NCBI GenBank assembly: GCA_020080175.1
Contig: JAGHQL010000165.1
Location: 1 to 59,557, forward strand
Length of the DNA stretch: 59,557 nucleotides
Source: Glutinoglossum americanum
Lineage: Eukaryota; Ascomycota; Geoglossomycetes; Geoglossales; Geoglossaceae
Reading direction: 5' to 3'
The position numbers and the translations under genes are program-made. The notes beneath the pieces are model-generated. The model had not been told where the DNA came from and ran no database searches. It was given only the letters and a program-made list of their open reading frames with translations. How positions within the stretch are numbered: the stretch's first letter is position 1; every line of letters starts with the position of its first letter. Below, one piece after another: positions 1 through 11,034 of the stretch.

Positions 1-492
1 TCCGCGGACGGAAAGGAGGCATACGTGACCTTCCACGGAAGCTGGTAGGATCCCCTCCCCCCCCCCCCCTCTCGCACCACCCGAACTAACCCCTCCAGGA
101 ACCGCGACACCCCAATCGGCTACAAACTCACCGTGATAAGCTTCTCCTCCGGGTCCCCGACCGCGCCCCCCGACTCCACCACCGCCGCGCAGGACGTCCT
201 CGCGATCGCGGACTCGGCGTCGTGCCCGCACGGCTCGTACGCCGGGCTGGCGGACGCGTATCCGTGCTTCAGGCCCGTGGGGCTGGCGTGGGACGCGAAG
301 GGGAGGCTGTGGATGAGCTCGGATGCTACGGGCGAGGTGTGGGTTGTGGTGAAGAAGGGGGCGGCGGGGACGGCGACGGGGGGGGCGAAGCCGACGAGCA
401 CGTCTGGTGCGGCGGGCCGGGTGAGGGGAGGGGGGTTGGGGGTGGGTGTGGGGGTTGTGGTGGGTGGGTTGTTGGGGCTTGGGTTGTGGTGA
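1..492 (+). CDS. Sorbosone dehydrogenase-like (PQQ-type beta-propeller) protein, 3' end
   Basis: This is the end of a gene that starts left of the window. Two exons are visible: 1-44 and 99-492, joined across a 54-nt intron (45-98, GTAGGA..CTCCAG with a CTAAC branch site). Splicing restores a split Trp codon and gives the motif HGSWNRDTPIGYKL, typical of soluble quinoprotein glucose/sorbosone dehydrogenases and related fungal AA12-like enzymes, which oxidise sugars with PQQ. The end of the propeller follows (PVGLAWDAKGRLWMSSD). The last 25 residues are Gly/Val/Leu-rich and hydrophobic after a Ser/Thr-rich spacer, which suggests a GPI-anchor signal and a cell-surface enzyme. Family assignment is firm; exact substrate is unknown. 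The intron carries a long C run (about 54-69). Confidence 0.8.
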
Positions 493-1120
493 TGTGGGGA
501 GATGTTGGTGTGAGTATATTTTTGTACGGTAAGGCAGTCGGGTCGCGGTTCAGCGGAACACAAGTACTGGTTCTTTTTTGGGTTAGATACCTACTCTGAG
601 TATATATGAAGTTAGGCGCTCTCTCTACACCTTCTACCACATTAAACCCTGCGCAGAGTCCCTCGTTGGCCGTATCTATGGTTCAGAACTGCCGGCCTGA
701 CTTGGACTACACCTAGGGCCAGTTTCTAGGATGGGTTTGTGGCGCCCCACCCAGGTAAGCTCGAGGTAGATGTGCCGGGATAGGGGAATCGGTATCGCTT
801 AGCGTGGAATAACCGGCCATCTAAAGACAAAATGGCCCTATAGTAAGTAAGGTATTGTGACGCGTCAATCCGACAATACATCTAACTGTATTGGTGCCTT
901 TTGTTAGTTTAGCCTACTCCTGTTGAGAGGCCTGGCCATGTATAGAATGTCTTGGCTCTCTCGCGCACCCTATATGGCGGTAGAATATTGGCTCAATTCG
1001 ATTGGTTCTCGTTTGATGGTGGAGGGTTTGGCGTGTGCTGGTGACTTGTATGTGCCATTTGGCTTGCAGGTGCAGTTGGCGGTGCCACGGGGCCGGCCCA
1101 TGGAGAGTGCTCGTGAGGTT

Positions 1121-1161
1121 GGCCTACATGTAGGCGTCCAGGGCCTACATGTAGACGTCCA
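1121..1161. repeat. Two-copy tandem repeat with palindromic core
   Basis: Two 20-bp copies (1121-1140 and 1142-1161) differ by one G/A change. Each contains the perfect palindrome CTACATGTAG. It could be a paired binding site for a dimeric factor or a chance duplication. Confidence 0.7.
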
Positions 1162-2385
1162 GCGCCAACAGGCTTCGTTTCACGCAGTCCAATACCCTAA
1201 CTCGCCGCTCGAGACTCACACGCGGCCAGGCCACGCAGCCATGCCGTAATACCGGGGTTACGTATGGTAGGTAGCTACTTACTCTGCGTACCTACCCGTC
1301 CGTTGGTGCGTGCGACTCCAAGCCACACAAGCGAGCCAGCGTTCGTCCTGAGTGGGGTGCAGATACGGTACTTTTGTTATCTCGCTATTGGGTTTCTTTC
1401 TAGCTCCTAGTTGGCTTTCACTCCCCGCCAAACCTTTTCCTTTGCTTGAACCGGTTGGGTAAGTAGGCCTGCGGCATGACGTTGACGTCAAGATGCCCTA
1501 GCCACCTGCAGAATATCCCGTCCCGGCCGTATGGCTATTTTGGTGTAGGCGCTAGGGAGATGTTATCTCGGACCTGAGGCAGCAGCTCTAGCAAGCCTCG
1601 TCAAAACTTTCCAGATATCCCAATATGCATAGTCGAGCGTTTTCCAGTCTCGAGGAACCACTAGCCGCTTTAACCCCCAAGCAAAAACCGCCCGACTCCC
1701 GACCGCACACGTAAGCTGCCAGGAGCTGGCAATCTCGTCCGCACCGGGGAATTACGCAGCCTCCTGCTCCGCCGCAACTAAGCCGCCGCCGACTCGCTGC
1801 GATCGCTATTTACGGCACCTGAACCCTCGTTTCGCATCTCTCTACATTCCACATTCAGAACCAATGTCGCGTCGCATTTCATCGATCGTCCTTCTGGAAT
1901 ATTATGCCGATGCTCTAGCCCCTTCAGCCCTGCGACGAGGCGCACGGTGGCTGGTTAAGGTTATACCCGCTGTCGCTTTTTTGCCGGCTGAGGCGCATTA
2001 GGGTGAAGAAGCTATTGTTGAAGTTTTGACTGGGGCGGTTTAGGGCAGCGGGAAGGTCACGTGCAAGCTTGATTTCATGAGTAGGGGGATACGCGTACGA
2101 AGGACGAAGCAGGAGATCTGTGCGGGTTTTGGGGAATTGCGCCAAGGAACGGGACGTTTCTTTTGAACTTACAGAGTATGAATTCTTGAAACCCATAACC
2201 CCAGGCCGGACTTTATTGCAGAGAAATACGCGTCACCAAGAAGCCGAACCCCTGAAGAAAACCCCGTACCACCAACATCGCTCGGCACCTACTTCACCGC
2301 CTCACCGTCCCACCGTCTTCGTATTCCCCGACCCACGCAGCGCCCAACCGCAGCCTCAAGCTCCGTTAACCGGCCCTCACTCGCT

Positions 2386-2416
2386 CAACCAACCAACCAA
2401 CCAACCAACCAACCAA
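2386..2416. repeat. (CAAC)n microsatellite
   Basis: About seven uninterrupted CAAC/AACC units. No function inferred. Confidence 0.9.
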
Positions 2417-2886
2417 GCACAGACCCACCGACAAAAGCGCCGAAATGCAACTCCGCCCCCGAAACAGACGAGGCGTCGTCTGACGAATTTAGTCGCACCA
2501 CCACTCCCGAATCAGGATGGCGGAACGGCAGCAGAGCAGCCCACCACGGAGGGGTGTCCAGTTCGGCGCACGGCGAGGCAGAATTTCCCCGCGAGGGCGC
2601 CGCTGCGTAGACGGCGGCTGGGATCTAACCTAGCTTAGACCTAACCCCTTTGGAGGGACTGCGGGCTAAGATATATAGGAAAAGAGCCTATCCTCCACCT
2701 CACCTCGCCCTCCCCTATCCACCTTTAAAAAAAAAAAACACCTCTATATTCTCCATACATCCAACCCCCTCCTCAACACCAACGAAACCAGAAGGAAGGA
2801 AGCAACACACGTGTCCATCCGCTCCTCCCTCCCTCCACACCTAGACGTCCACCCAGTTCCATCTATAGAAGAAAGGAACCAAAAAC

Positions 2887-4197
2887 ATGTCGACATCCAC
2901 CTCCTCCCCCTCCCCCACCGCCACCGGCCCCGGCGGCTGCGTGACCATGACGCCCGGAAAATACGGCCGCGTGCCCCCGGAAGCGTGCAACTCATACTAC
3001 TCCTTCGACCCGAACTTCTCGGCGGCGGTGGGGGTCGGGGCGCTGTTCGGGATCGTGTCGATCGCGCACCTCGTGCTCGGGTTCGCGTGGCGGAAGGTGA
3101 GTCCCCTACACCCTGGTTTGGCTGTTTTTTTTTTTTTTTTTTCTCTTTGGGCTATCTGGGGTTTCCGTGGGCGCTGACTGGCGGTATCTAGGGCTTCACG
3201 TGGGTTATCATCATGGGGTCGTTGTGGGAGACTTTCTCGTTTGTGGTACGCGCGCTGGGCGCGCACGATCAGCAGAATTTGGCATATGCTATCGTGTCGC
3301 AGCTCTTGCTGCTGCTGGCGCCGTTGTGTGCGTTTTTTCCCCCCGTTTGCTGCGGAGAGGGTGTTTGGTCCCCCCCTGCTAACCTGCGCCGCGCGTTTAG
3401 GGGTTAATGCTTTCGCCTACATGCTGCTTGGGCGCATGATCCACTTCTATCTCCCGTCGAAATCGCTCTTTGGTATTAAGGCTCCTGCGGTTGCTAGGTA
3501 CTTTGTTTGCTTCGATATCCTCTCGTTCATCGTGCAGGGGATTGGCGGGTCGATGATCTCCCCCGGGTCGAGTCAGGAGACTATCATGAAGGGGATTCAT
3601 GTGTATATGGGTGGTATCGGGCTGCAGGAGTTGTTTCTTTTGATATTTTCGTTGCTCGTGGTTAGGTTTCAGAGGCAGATGAGCAGGGGGATAGCACTTA
3701 AGGAGATTGCGCCAAAGGAGGGGTGGAGGAGATTGACTGGCACGCTGTACGCGGTTTTGACATTGATCACCGTATGAACCACCACCCACTAATACAATAC
3801 GAACCACCCCCGCGCTAACTCACCCCCCAATTAGGTCCGTATAATCTACCGCCTAGTCGAATACGCCTCCGGGATAAAGCCCAGCAACCCGATCCCCTAC
3901 CACGAGGCCTACACCTACGGTCTTGACGCGCTACCCATGTTCCTCGCCATCACGGTCCTGTGCATCATGCACCCCGGGAGGTTCCTGAGGGGCCCCGATA
4001 GCGTGTTTCCGAAGAAGACGAGGGCGGAGAAGCGAGCGGAGAAGAGGGAGAAGAAGGCGAAGAAGGAGGCTGAGAGGGAGGAGAAGAGGGGAAGGAAGGA
4101 GGCCGAGAGGGAGCAGAAGAGGGAGAGAAGGGAGGGGGGGAGGAGTGGGGAGGATTTGGAGAGAGGGGTGTGGGAGAGGGAGGCGATTAGGGAGTAG
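2887..4197 (+). CDS. RTA1-like seven-transmembrane protein
   Basis: Four exons: 2887-3096, 3192-3327, 3401-3771 and 3835-4197, coding 359 aa. Introns are 95, 73 and 63 nt with good donors (GTGAGT, GTGCGT, GTATGA) and CTGAC/CTAAC branch sites. The second junction makes a split Trp codon and gives LLAPLWVNAFAYMLLGR, a signature of the RTA1/RTM1/RSB1 lipid-translocating exporter family. Further matches are the GGSMIS..G segment and EAYTYGLDALPMFLAI near the end. These proteins have seven membrane helices and are linked to sphingoid-base export and azole or toxin resistance in yeast. The start ATG sits in an A-rich context. The C-terminal 70 residues are an unusually long Lys/Arg/Glu run, probably a cytosolic charged helix. 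The transported substrate cannot be told from sequence. Confidence 0.88.
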
Positions 4198-6015
4198 TGC
4201 AGTGTCGTATCTTTGTTTTGTTTTTTGGCGGCGCATTTTTCGGTTTTTTTCTTTTAAAAGAAGGGCTGGTGGTAGCTCTTTACATCCTTGTATACCCTAT
4301 AGAGTACTCATGAGTGAGGGGTGGGTGCGATTCGCGATGTCCGCACGGTCCACCTTGCATTTCCTTTCATTGTATTTCTTGTGGAGTTGTCGTTGGATCT
4401 TGGGCTATAGCTAACTGAGCCCCCATGTCTAATTTGCTCTTTTCATTCTATTTTGTCGGTGGAGACTGGGTCCCTTTCTTGAGGTGATTGTCTAGGCAAT
4501 ATCCTAGAATAATAGGTTGGCAAATTGGGGTAGAGCGGATTTCCGCTCACTGGCTATATTGGATGGTCTTGGGGGATGAAGTATAGCTCGCAAGATCCTA
4601 TCAACTGTATCTTTCCCAGAAAAGTCCGGCGATGGTGACCTCAACGGATAGTACCAGTGATGGCGCTGGTAGTCGCCCGTCCAGCCGTCGAATTAGGTTC
4701 CTTAATAACCTCACAGGCGAGCGAGCTGGGCTAGCGGCCGCCAGCGACGCCACCTATGTGCACAACGCTTGATTATAGCGCCGAGCTCAGCATAAATGCA
4801 TCGAGATAGGCCGGTATTAAGCAATGTACGCCAGCCTATCTGCTCTTCGCCAACACGGGTGTTCCCCTAGATCAGAGGCGGGGTCGAAGGAGGCTAAGCC
4901 GTCGAGCGCATATGCTTACGCGGCCTGCTTGGCTGCAGATGGACACAAAAGCCCTCCGCTTCCGGGACAAAACGCTCTTGGGAGCACAGGCCAGGGGAGA
5001 CCTAATTAGTGACTTCTGGATCTGCAGTGGTGTCCCTATGCGGGCTGACCCGGGTCTAATGGGCAGTGACAGCAAGGGTTGGCATTTGGGACCCATCCCG
5101 CAACCCGCTGGTTAATGACTGTGATCTAGTGGGACCAGCGCAGAGGTTGACCAAAATCAGCAGCCGTTAACCTATTAGAAGACGGGAATATCGGCCACTC
5201 GGACCCCAGAAACTCCGTCATCGCATTATGGATAAACCAAGGCATATTGTAGTATAATCTCCCCAGCTCATTGGCCAACTGCAGCATATGCGCAACCCAC
5301 ACCCTAGTCTTGGGCACGATACGAAACCCCCTGACAAATATCCGCCTGTAAATCCAACGCAACGCTATGCCGTTGCCCGAGCCATACGCCATGTGCTCAT
5401 TCGACAGGCATTTGGGTTTGGAGATTATGCACGCCCACCCCGCTAGTGGTACACTGGGTGGCTTGGAAAGAAGGGATGAGATGTGCGCAGGATAGCAGCG
5501 GAGGTCAGGCTGGTCAGCCTTAGGAGCAGGAGTTAACACCGGGCCGTGCCCAGGAACTACACAACCTCATCAGAAGAATCACATGATATTAATGATAGTT
5601 GGGTTTGTCAAGTCATCTATGGGGAAGTATTCTAGTGGTCATTTAGCTGCAGAAGGCTGATAAGGCAAGCCACCTTAAAGCGGTCACCGTTAAGCCGCCA
5701 TGTCGACGCTGGAACCTCACTGAATACGATGTTCACTTTTTAGCTCCCCGCCCCTAAAATACCAATGGATTTCTTTTCCTAAACTGGGATAGGATATTAC
5801 TGATTGCTCTCTCCAAACTAGCTGCAATCGTGGCAAAACAAACCCAAACCATCTAACCATCTAGTTAACATCGTAGAACCTAGTTAATTTGATGCAATTC
5901 CTTTCCCTAGCCGCGTAACCTCGAAAACCCCCAAATTACGAGTCCGCATTCCCCCATTTCGTTAGAACACCATATCCAATAACGACGGTGCCCACAATAC
6001 CTTCGTACACCCACC
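4198..6015. other. Intergenic, possible decayed gene on minus strand
   Basis: No recognisable family. One minus-strand frame (5126-5539, 137 codons) has a protein-like composition (LRWIYRRIFVRGFRIVPK) but no codon or family support that I can judge. The rest shows stop-dense frames on both strands. Confidence 0.4.
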
Positions 6016-6987
6016 TCACCCAACTTCCGGATAAAGCCCCCTTCCCTCGCCAGGGATCTCACGCCACCCCCATGTAGTCATTTGGTCCCGATACCTCCGG
6101 AAAACCAATCTCACATGGTTCTCCCAACCCCCTGCAATAGCCTCTTGAGCCCACTTGGAGACTTCCACTTTCAAGTTCTCGCAGTTTCCTGTAAATTCGG
6201 CCACGTCTGAGTCCAGGCCATCATCCTCTCGCTTCTGGTAAATGACGTCGAATCCCTCACTGCCCAGTCCCCATTGCCAAATATTCCAAACGTCGGCGCC
6301 AGGGTGCGATTGATGTTGCTCGAGCAGAAATAGCCTCTCTAGGGAGCCTCGAGGGTGCGCCGCCGCGGGATCTTGGGAGGCGGGGCGGGCCGCCATGCTA
6401 CGGAGCGTTTGGCATACCGGCTCCACTAGGGGACTGGATTTGCAGCATAGCCGGCGGATTGATGGCTTGAAAATTGCTGATCTAGTCTTGATCAGCCTGT
6501 GCCATTGTGAGGGCGGGAACCATATGTCTGGCGGCATGCGGAGCCGGATCTCGCGCACGAGCATACGGTTCTTCTTCCCGATCTGGTGGAGAAAGATACC
6601 CAGATTCTCCCAGGCCTCGTCCTGGTTTAGGTACACGTGGTTGAGGAAGCTGTACACTGGGCGGTTGTAGAGGACGAAGGCTACCTCGCTGTGTATCTGG
6701 TGATTGGCGCGGAGTAAGGCTACGTTAGGCCGAAACAGAGTTGCCTCACCGGGCTCGAAGCTGATGAAGGCCCTGAGCGGAATGATAGACGTGGAGCGTA
6801 TTGTCACCATGCTACGGCAAGGCGTATCGGGTTTGGCGGTGAAAGTGGACCCCTCCCAAGCGCTAGATATGACTGGACGTAGTGAGTCACGGGGCGGAAG
6901 CGTGAGGGCGTATTCGTAGATCGTTTCTCTGACCTCGGGCGGGAGAGAGAGGAAAGTAGTGTGGGGGTTGTTGGTAGTCTGAGGCAT
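6016..6987 (-). CDS. 2EXR/DUF7730-domain protein
   Basis: Single exon, 323 aa from ATG 6987. An in-frame ATG at 7164 would add 59 residues of unlikely composition, so I prefer the inner start, which puts the domain within 15 residues of the N-terminus. The motif FLSLPPEVRETIYEYAL opens the domain. Then come LLRANHQIHSEVAFVLYNRP and a FLHQIGKKN..LVREIRLRMP segment, the usual order in fungal 2EXR/DUF7730 proteins, which resemble degenerate F-box-like folds. These families are greatly expanded in filamentous ascomycetes and their function is unknown. No signal peptide or membrane helix is seen in the short form. The C-terminal half is Trp-rich (DVWNIWQWGLG). Confidence 0.75.
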   Translation of the reverse strand: MPQTTNNPHTTFLSLPPEVRETIYEYALTLPPRDSLRPVISSAWEGSTFTAKPDTPCRSMVTIRSTSIIPLRAFISFEPGEATLFRPNVALLRANHQIHSEVAFVLYNRPVYSFLNHVYLNQDEAWENLGIFLHQIGKKNRMLVREIRLRMPPDIWFPPSQWHRLIKTRSAIFKPSIRRLCCKSSPLVEPVCQTLRSMAARPASQDPAAAHPRGSLERLFLLEQHQSHPGADVWNIWQWGLGSEGFDVIYQKREDDGLDSDVAEFTGNCENLKVEVSKWAQEAIAGGWENHVRLVFRRYRDQMTTWGWREIPGEGRGLYPEVG

Positions 6988-8090
6988 TGCTGATTTCCTC
7001 GCGCCAACAACTAGATTTAGATTTAGCGTTGGGGAGTGAAAGTGCGAACGACTAGGAGGAGGGTTGGGGAGGCCTCCAGCGAACACCAGCACACTAAGTA
7101 CCATGTGTGTTAAGCCATATACGATGCGATACTTCCTGGGAGCGACTGTCCGGGGAGAATCCACACCCTAAGTTGGCGTACAAGTGTTGACTTATTAACA
7201 CTTCCATATCACCACACTTACGCTTCTCAACTTCCTGCTTATCATTCACTAGTCGATCACACTCCAAAACTGCTACCATGTTATCGTATTTCTCGAAGGA
7301 CAATATCCTCCTACACTTCACAGAGTGGATGCTCAGCCTGTTTCCGCCGCCCTTAGTCTACCGTTCGAGCTTCGCCAATGCTTCCACCCGCCCGCCTGGT
7401 CCGGATCAGCTCGGTCAGAGATCCTTCATGGCTACTCAACTGTGATCCACAGATCCAAGAAGAGGAACCTCCGCTCTACTATAGCCATACTGCCTTCCAT
7501 TTCCCCGGCCGAGGCTAGGGCGGCTGGAGCTTATTATGCGACTGGATCATCGCTATAAGTCCTAAAAGCACTAGACAAGTTCAGCTATTCGGGACTCCTC
7601 TCCCAATAGTTGAGAACTACACACGGCCTAATGATGGAATGGCATTATCTGTGAGTGAGCTCAATAGACCCGGTTGGGGCCGTTTCGCACTCGGATAGCC
7701 CGGTGTTAATAGGCGTAACTGAGATGTAACCCCGAAGAGGAGAATTACCTCCGGCTGCTTTGTCATCGGCTTAGCGGCCTTGCAGAATTCCAGTTGTTGT
7801 ATACCAGCGGCGCGTCTCCTAGACTCCCGAAGAACTCGCCCAGTTGAACACTAGTGCCTCGAAATGGCTTTGGAGTAGTTGCCTTAACCTCCGTCCTATT
7901 GCTTCGTAGGTCTATCCAGTTGTCGATGCACTAACTCCTAGAGATTGCGTCAACCGCGGACGAGTATGAGGGTATGAGGAGGAGGGATGCGGGAAGTTTC
8001 GAACATATATCTACGGTGTCGGAGGGGGTAGATAAAATACTAACACAGCCGTGGCAAACGAAAAAAGAGAAACCCGAAAAACTGTCATGG
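6988..8090. other. Intergenic
   Basis: Contains the 5' region of the 2EXR gene. One minus-strand frame (7094-7321) is open for 75 codons with no recognised match. Nothing else supported. Confidence 0.4.
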
Positions 8091-8317
8091 CGACCTGAGT
8101 AGATAAGGAAAAAGCCCCAATAATCACCCTGCAGAGCCATGTGGGATATTGAAGTTCCCCTGTTCGGCGAGGCTCGCTGACTAGGATGCTCAGCCTCAAA
8201 GCCTGCTAAGCGACCTAGGTCGACAAGGAAAATCCCCTAGTAATCACGTGGGATATTGGGGTTCCTCTGTTCGGCGAGGCCCGCTGACTAGGATGCTCAG
8301 CCTTAACGCCCGCTCAG
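8091..8317. repeat. Adjacent tandem duplication upstream of the ankyrin gene
   Basis: Copy 1 (8091-8210, 120 nt) is followed directly by copy 2 (8211-8317, 107 nt). Both begin CGACCT and share GTGGGATATTG, TGTTCGGCGAGG and CTGACTAGGATGCTCAGCC. Copy 2 lacks about 13 nt and most other differences are C/T or G/A. The pair ends 73 bp before the ankyrin-protein ATG, so it probably lies in its promoter or 5' leader. Confidence 0.85.
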
Positions 8318-8390
8318 CCTTGTCAAATCTTCAATCTTCAATCCTCACTCCAATGGCATCGACGCCTCATTACATCGTTGTCTGGATACA

Positions 8391-11034
8391 ATGGATCCGC
8401 TTTCGGTCGCAGCATCGGTGGTTGGATTGCTCTGTGTGGCGGCGAAAGTATCGACAGTGCTGGGAGGACTGGTTTCCGGCTCGATTAACGTCTCCGGTTT
8501 CGCCCAAGTTGTCCAGTGCGAGGTAGATGCCGTCGCCATCATTCTCAAACAGCTACAGCCTCTCATCCTCCACGAAACATCGTTTCCGCCGGCCCGAGGG
8601 TCGATGGTGGATATCGATCATCTTTTAACTATTCTAACGAGCTGCGTTTGTACGTTCTCAGAGCTGGAAAAGGAGATAGATGGCCTGAAGCTAGATGGCG
8701 GGTTAGGGGTTTTGAACCGTGTTAGGTGGGCTTTACGGAAGGCCGATATATCTCAACTCTTACAACGCCTCCGAGACAACAAGTTATCCCTAACAACACT
8801 GCTGACTATCTTGATATGGTACTTGCTGATGAAACATTTGACCCCAGTTGTGTCGTTTGCTGACGGCATTCCCTAGCAAGTCAGCTGCAGAGGCGGAGCG
8901 TAGCAGCGCTAACCTTTTCTCTCTTGTGGAAAAGTCCCTCCGAGGCGATACCAACCTAGCAGCTCGGGTAAACAGGTTGGAGTCTCGGCTAGAGGGTTCC
9001 CGAGACTACCTGGCAGGTGGCGACTCGGAATCAATCGCAACTGTCACTAGTGCGCGATCTGTTATGAGTGTGCAAACCATCACGAGTGTGCGGAGGGCTA
9101 CTATGGTTCCCCTACCCTTTGAAAATGTTCTGTTCGCATCGCGCACATATCAAAGAGCACTGCTTAACGACACAAGGGTTAGCGACACAAGGGTGTCGAT
9201 CGCAAGCTCTAGGGCCAACACAATGGGTTGGTCAGTGTTGTCGGGAAGAAGCATCACGGATGTGTCTAACATCTCGGTTCTATCTTTGCCCATATCTGCT
9301 TACGAGCTCTACAACCCTATCTGGTACATAGGCAGCGGCGGTCGTCCCCAAATTAAGGGAGCAATGACCTCCAATGGTCTAGGGCAGGGGTTGGTGCCTA
9401 GCTTGAACGGGCCTGAATCGCTGAAAATCAGTGGCCGGCAGGCTCCCAAGCGAGGACTGTTACAAGAGGTTGCGCAGAATGGAGATGCGGAGCTGGTCCA
9501 GGAAATTCTCGGGCAGGGTAACGCTAGCCCGAACCAGAGAGATAAACTAGGTCGCACGCCGTTGTCGTCAGCGGCATCAAGAGGACACGGCAAGGCGATC
9601 GAGGCGCTTTTAAAGTTGGACAATATTGAGGTGGACTCAGGGGACTTCGAGGGTAGAACCCCTCTCCACTTTGCAGCGACACACGGACACGTAGAGGCTC
9701 TAGACTACCTACTGATGGCGGGTGCTAACGTCGATGCTCGGACGCAAAATTATGGGGAATTTACGCCGCTGCAGACTGCGGCGGGGAATGGCCATATCGC
9801 GGTTTTGGATAGACTAGTTATCGCAGGTGCAGATGTCAATGCTCCTGCCGGATACTGGGCTGGCCGGACGGCGCTCCAGTGGGCATCGGAGAATGGGTCT
9901 TTAGATGCTGTAGAGTGGCTACTTATGGCGGGAGCAGATGTGAACGCTGATCCAGGCGGCGGCGACAGGGGTCGAACAGCCCTCCAAGCAGCCGCCGGGG
10001 CTGGGCACGTTGAAGTATGTGAGAGGCTCCTAGCAGCTGGAGCTAATGCCAACGCTGCGGCTAGTAGGGGCCGCGGCCGAACCGCCTTGCAGGCTGCGGC
10101 GGAGCGTGGGAACGTTGAGGTGATGGAAATGCTACTTATTTCAAACGCAGATGTGAATGCGAAACCAAGCCCGCGATGCGGTTTGACAGCGCTTCAAGCT
10201 GCATCGAGGGGTGGACATGTGGAGGCTATGAAGTTGCTGCTGGAGGAAAGGGTATTTGGGGAGCGGGCGGATATAAATGCCAACCCGAGCTCTTCCTATG
10301 GTTTTACAGCTCTTCAGGCCGCGGCAGAGGGCGGGCAGTTAAGGGTCGTAGAGGTGCTGCTGGAAGAAGGAGCGGATGTGAACGCAGAGCCATGCCCTTT
10401 CTGGGGTTTGACGGCACTCCAAGCGGCGTCGAAGGCTGGGAATTTAAGGGTCGTGAAGAGGTTACTGAAGGAAGGGGCAAATGTGAATGCGAAACCGAGC
10501 CCCTCCCATGGCTTAACGGCCCTCCAGGCGGCGGTGGAGGGTGGGCACTTTGAGGTTGTAGAGGAATTGCTAGATGGGGGTGCAGATGCAAATGAAGCAC
10601 TAAGTCCCTGGTGTGGTTTGACACCGCTTCAGGCTGCTGCGATGGGTGGCTATGCAGAAATTGTCCAGAGCTTATTGGAGCGAGGGGCGAACGTAAACGC
10701 CGGGCCCAGTCCCTCCTATGGCTTCACAGCTCTCCAAGCCGCGATAGAGGGCAGGCATACCGCGGTCGTAGAGAAGCTGCTAGAATGGGGGGCAGACGTG
10801 AACGCGGAACCCGGCCCCTTATATGGTTTGACAGCCCTCGGAGTTGCAGCGATCGGTGGCCACGAGGATATCGCGGGGGCTTTGTTACAGCGAGGAGCAA
10901 AGGTGGATGCAGCGCCATCAAATAATAATGGCATCACCCCGCTGGAGGCTGCGTTGAAGGAGGGGAACCAGCGGATTTTTGAGATGATGCTGGAGGAGAC
11001 AGGGCGGGCCCTCGGCGATACCGGATGGATATGA
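8391..11034 (+). CDS. Fungal STAND N-terminal domain fused to about 15 ankyrin repeats
   Basis: Two exons, 8391-8818 and 8877-11034, joined over a 58-nt intron (GTACTT..CCCTAG, branch CTGAC), coding 861 aa. The junction gives LLTILICKSAAEAERSS, which matches the continuation seen in related fungal proteins and supports the splice. Residues 1-180 form the helical fungal STAND/NLR N-terminal domain (starts MDPLSVAASVVGLLCVA), usually followed by an NTPase. Here a Ser-rich linker (about 180-330) leads straight to ankyrin repeats from residue 337 to about 850. Most units are 35 residues, consensus LTALQAAAEGGH..VV..LL..GADVNA.PSP..G, with a longer loop than the usual 33-residue repeat. No NACHT or NB-ARC is present. 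A cytosolic recognition or scaffold role is inferred, not shown. A tandem duplication lies in the promoter. Confidence 0.85.

Larger units (their letters stand above)
493..2886. other. Intergenic, no gene recognised
   Basis: Open frames here are short and have low-complexity translations that match no family I know. It holds a palindromic tandem pair (1121-1161) and a (CAAC)n microsatellite (about 2386-2416). The last 200 bases are CT-rich leader sequence of the RTA1-like gene, with an A run at about 2726-2737. Confidence 0.5.

Noticed and set aside
120-640. Long minus-strand open frames opposite the first gene
   Set aside because: Pro/Thr-rich shadows of a GC-rich coding exon; the plus strand has clear family motifs and an intron.
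2120-2638. Plus-strand frame of 172 codons
   Set aside because: Low-complexity translation built on the CAAC repeat, with no family match and no splice support.
9309-10937. Many open frames on both strands inside the ankyrin region
   Set aside because: Shadows caused by the GC-rich repeating codons of the ankyrin array.
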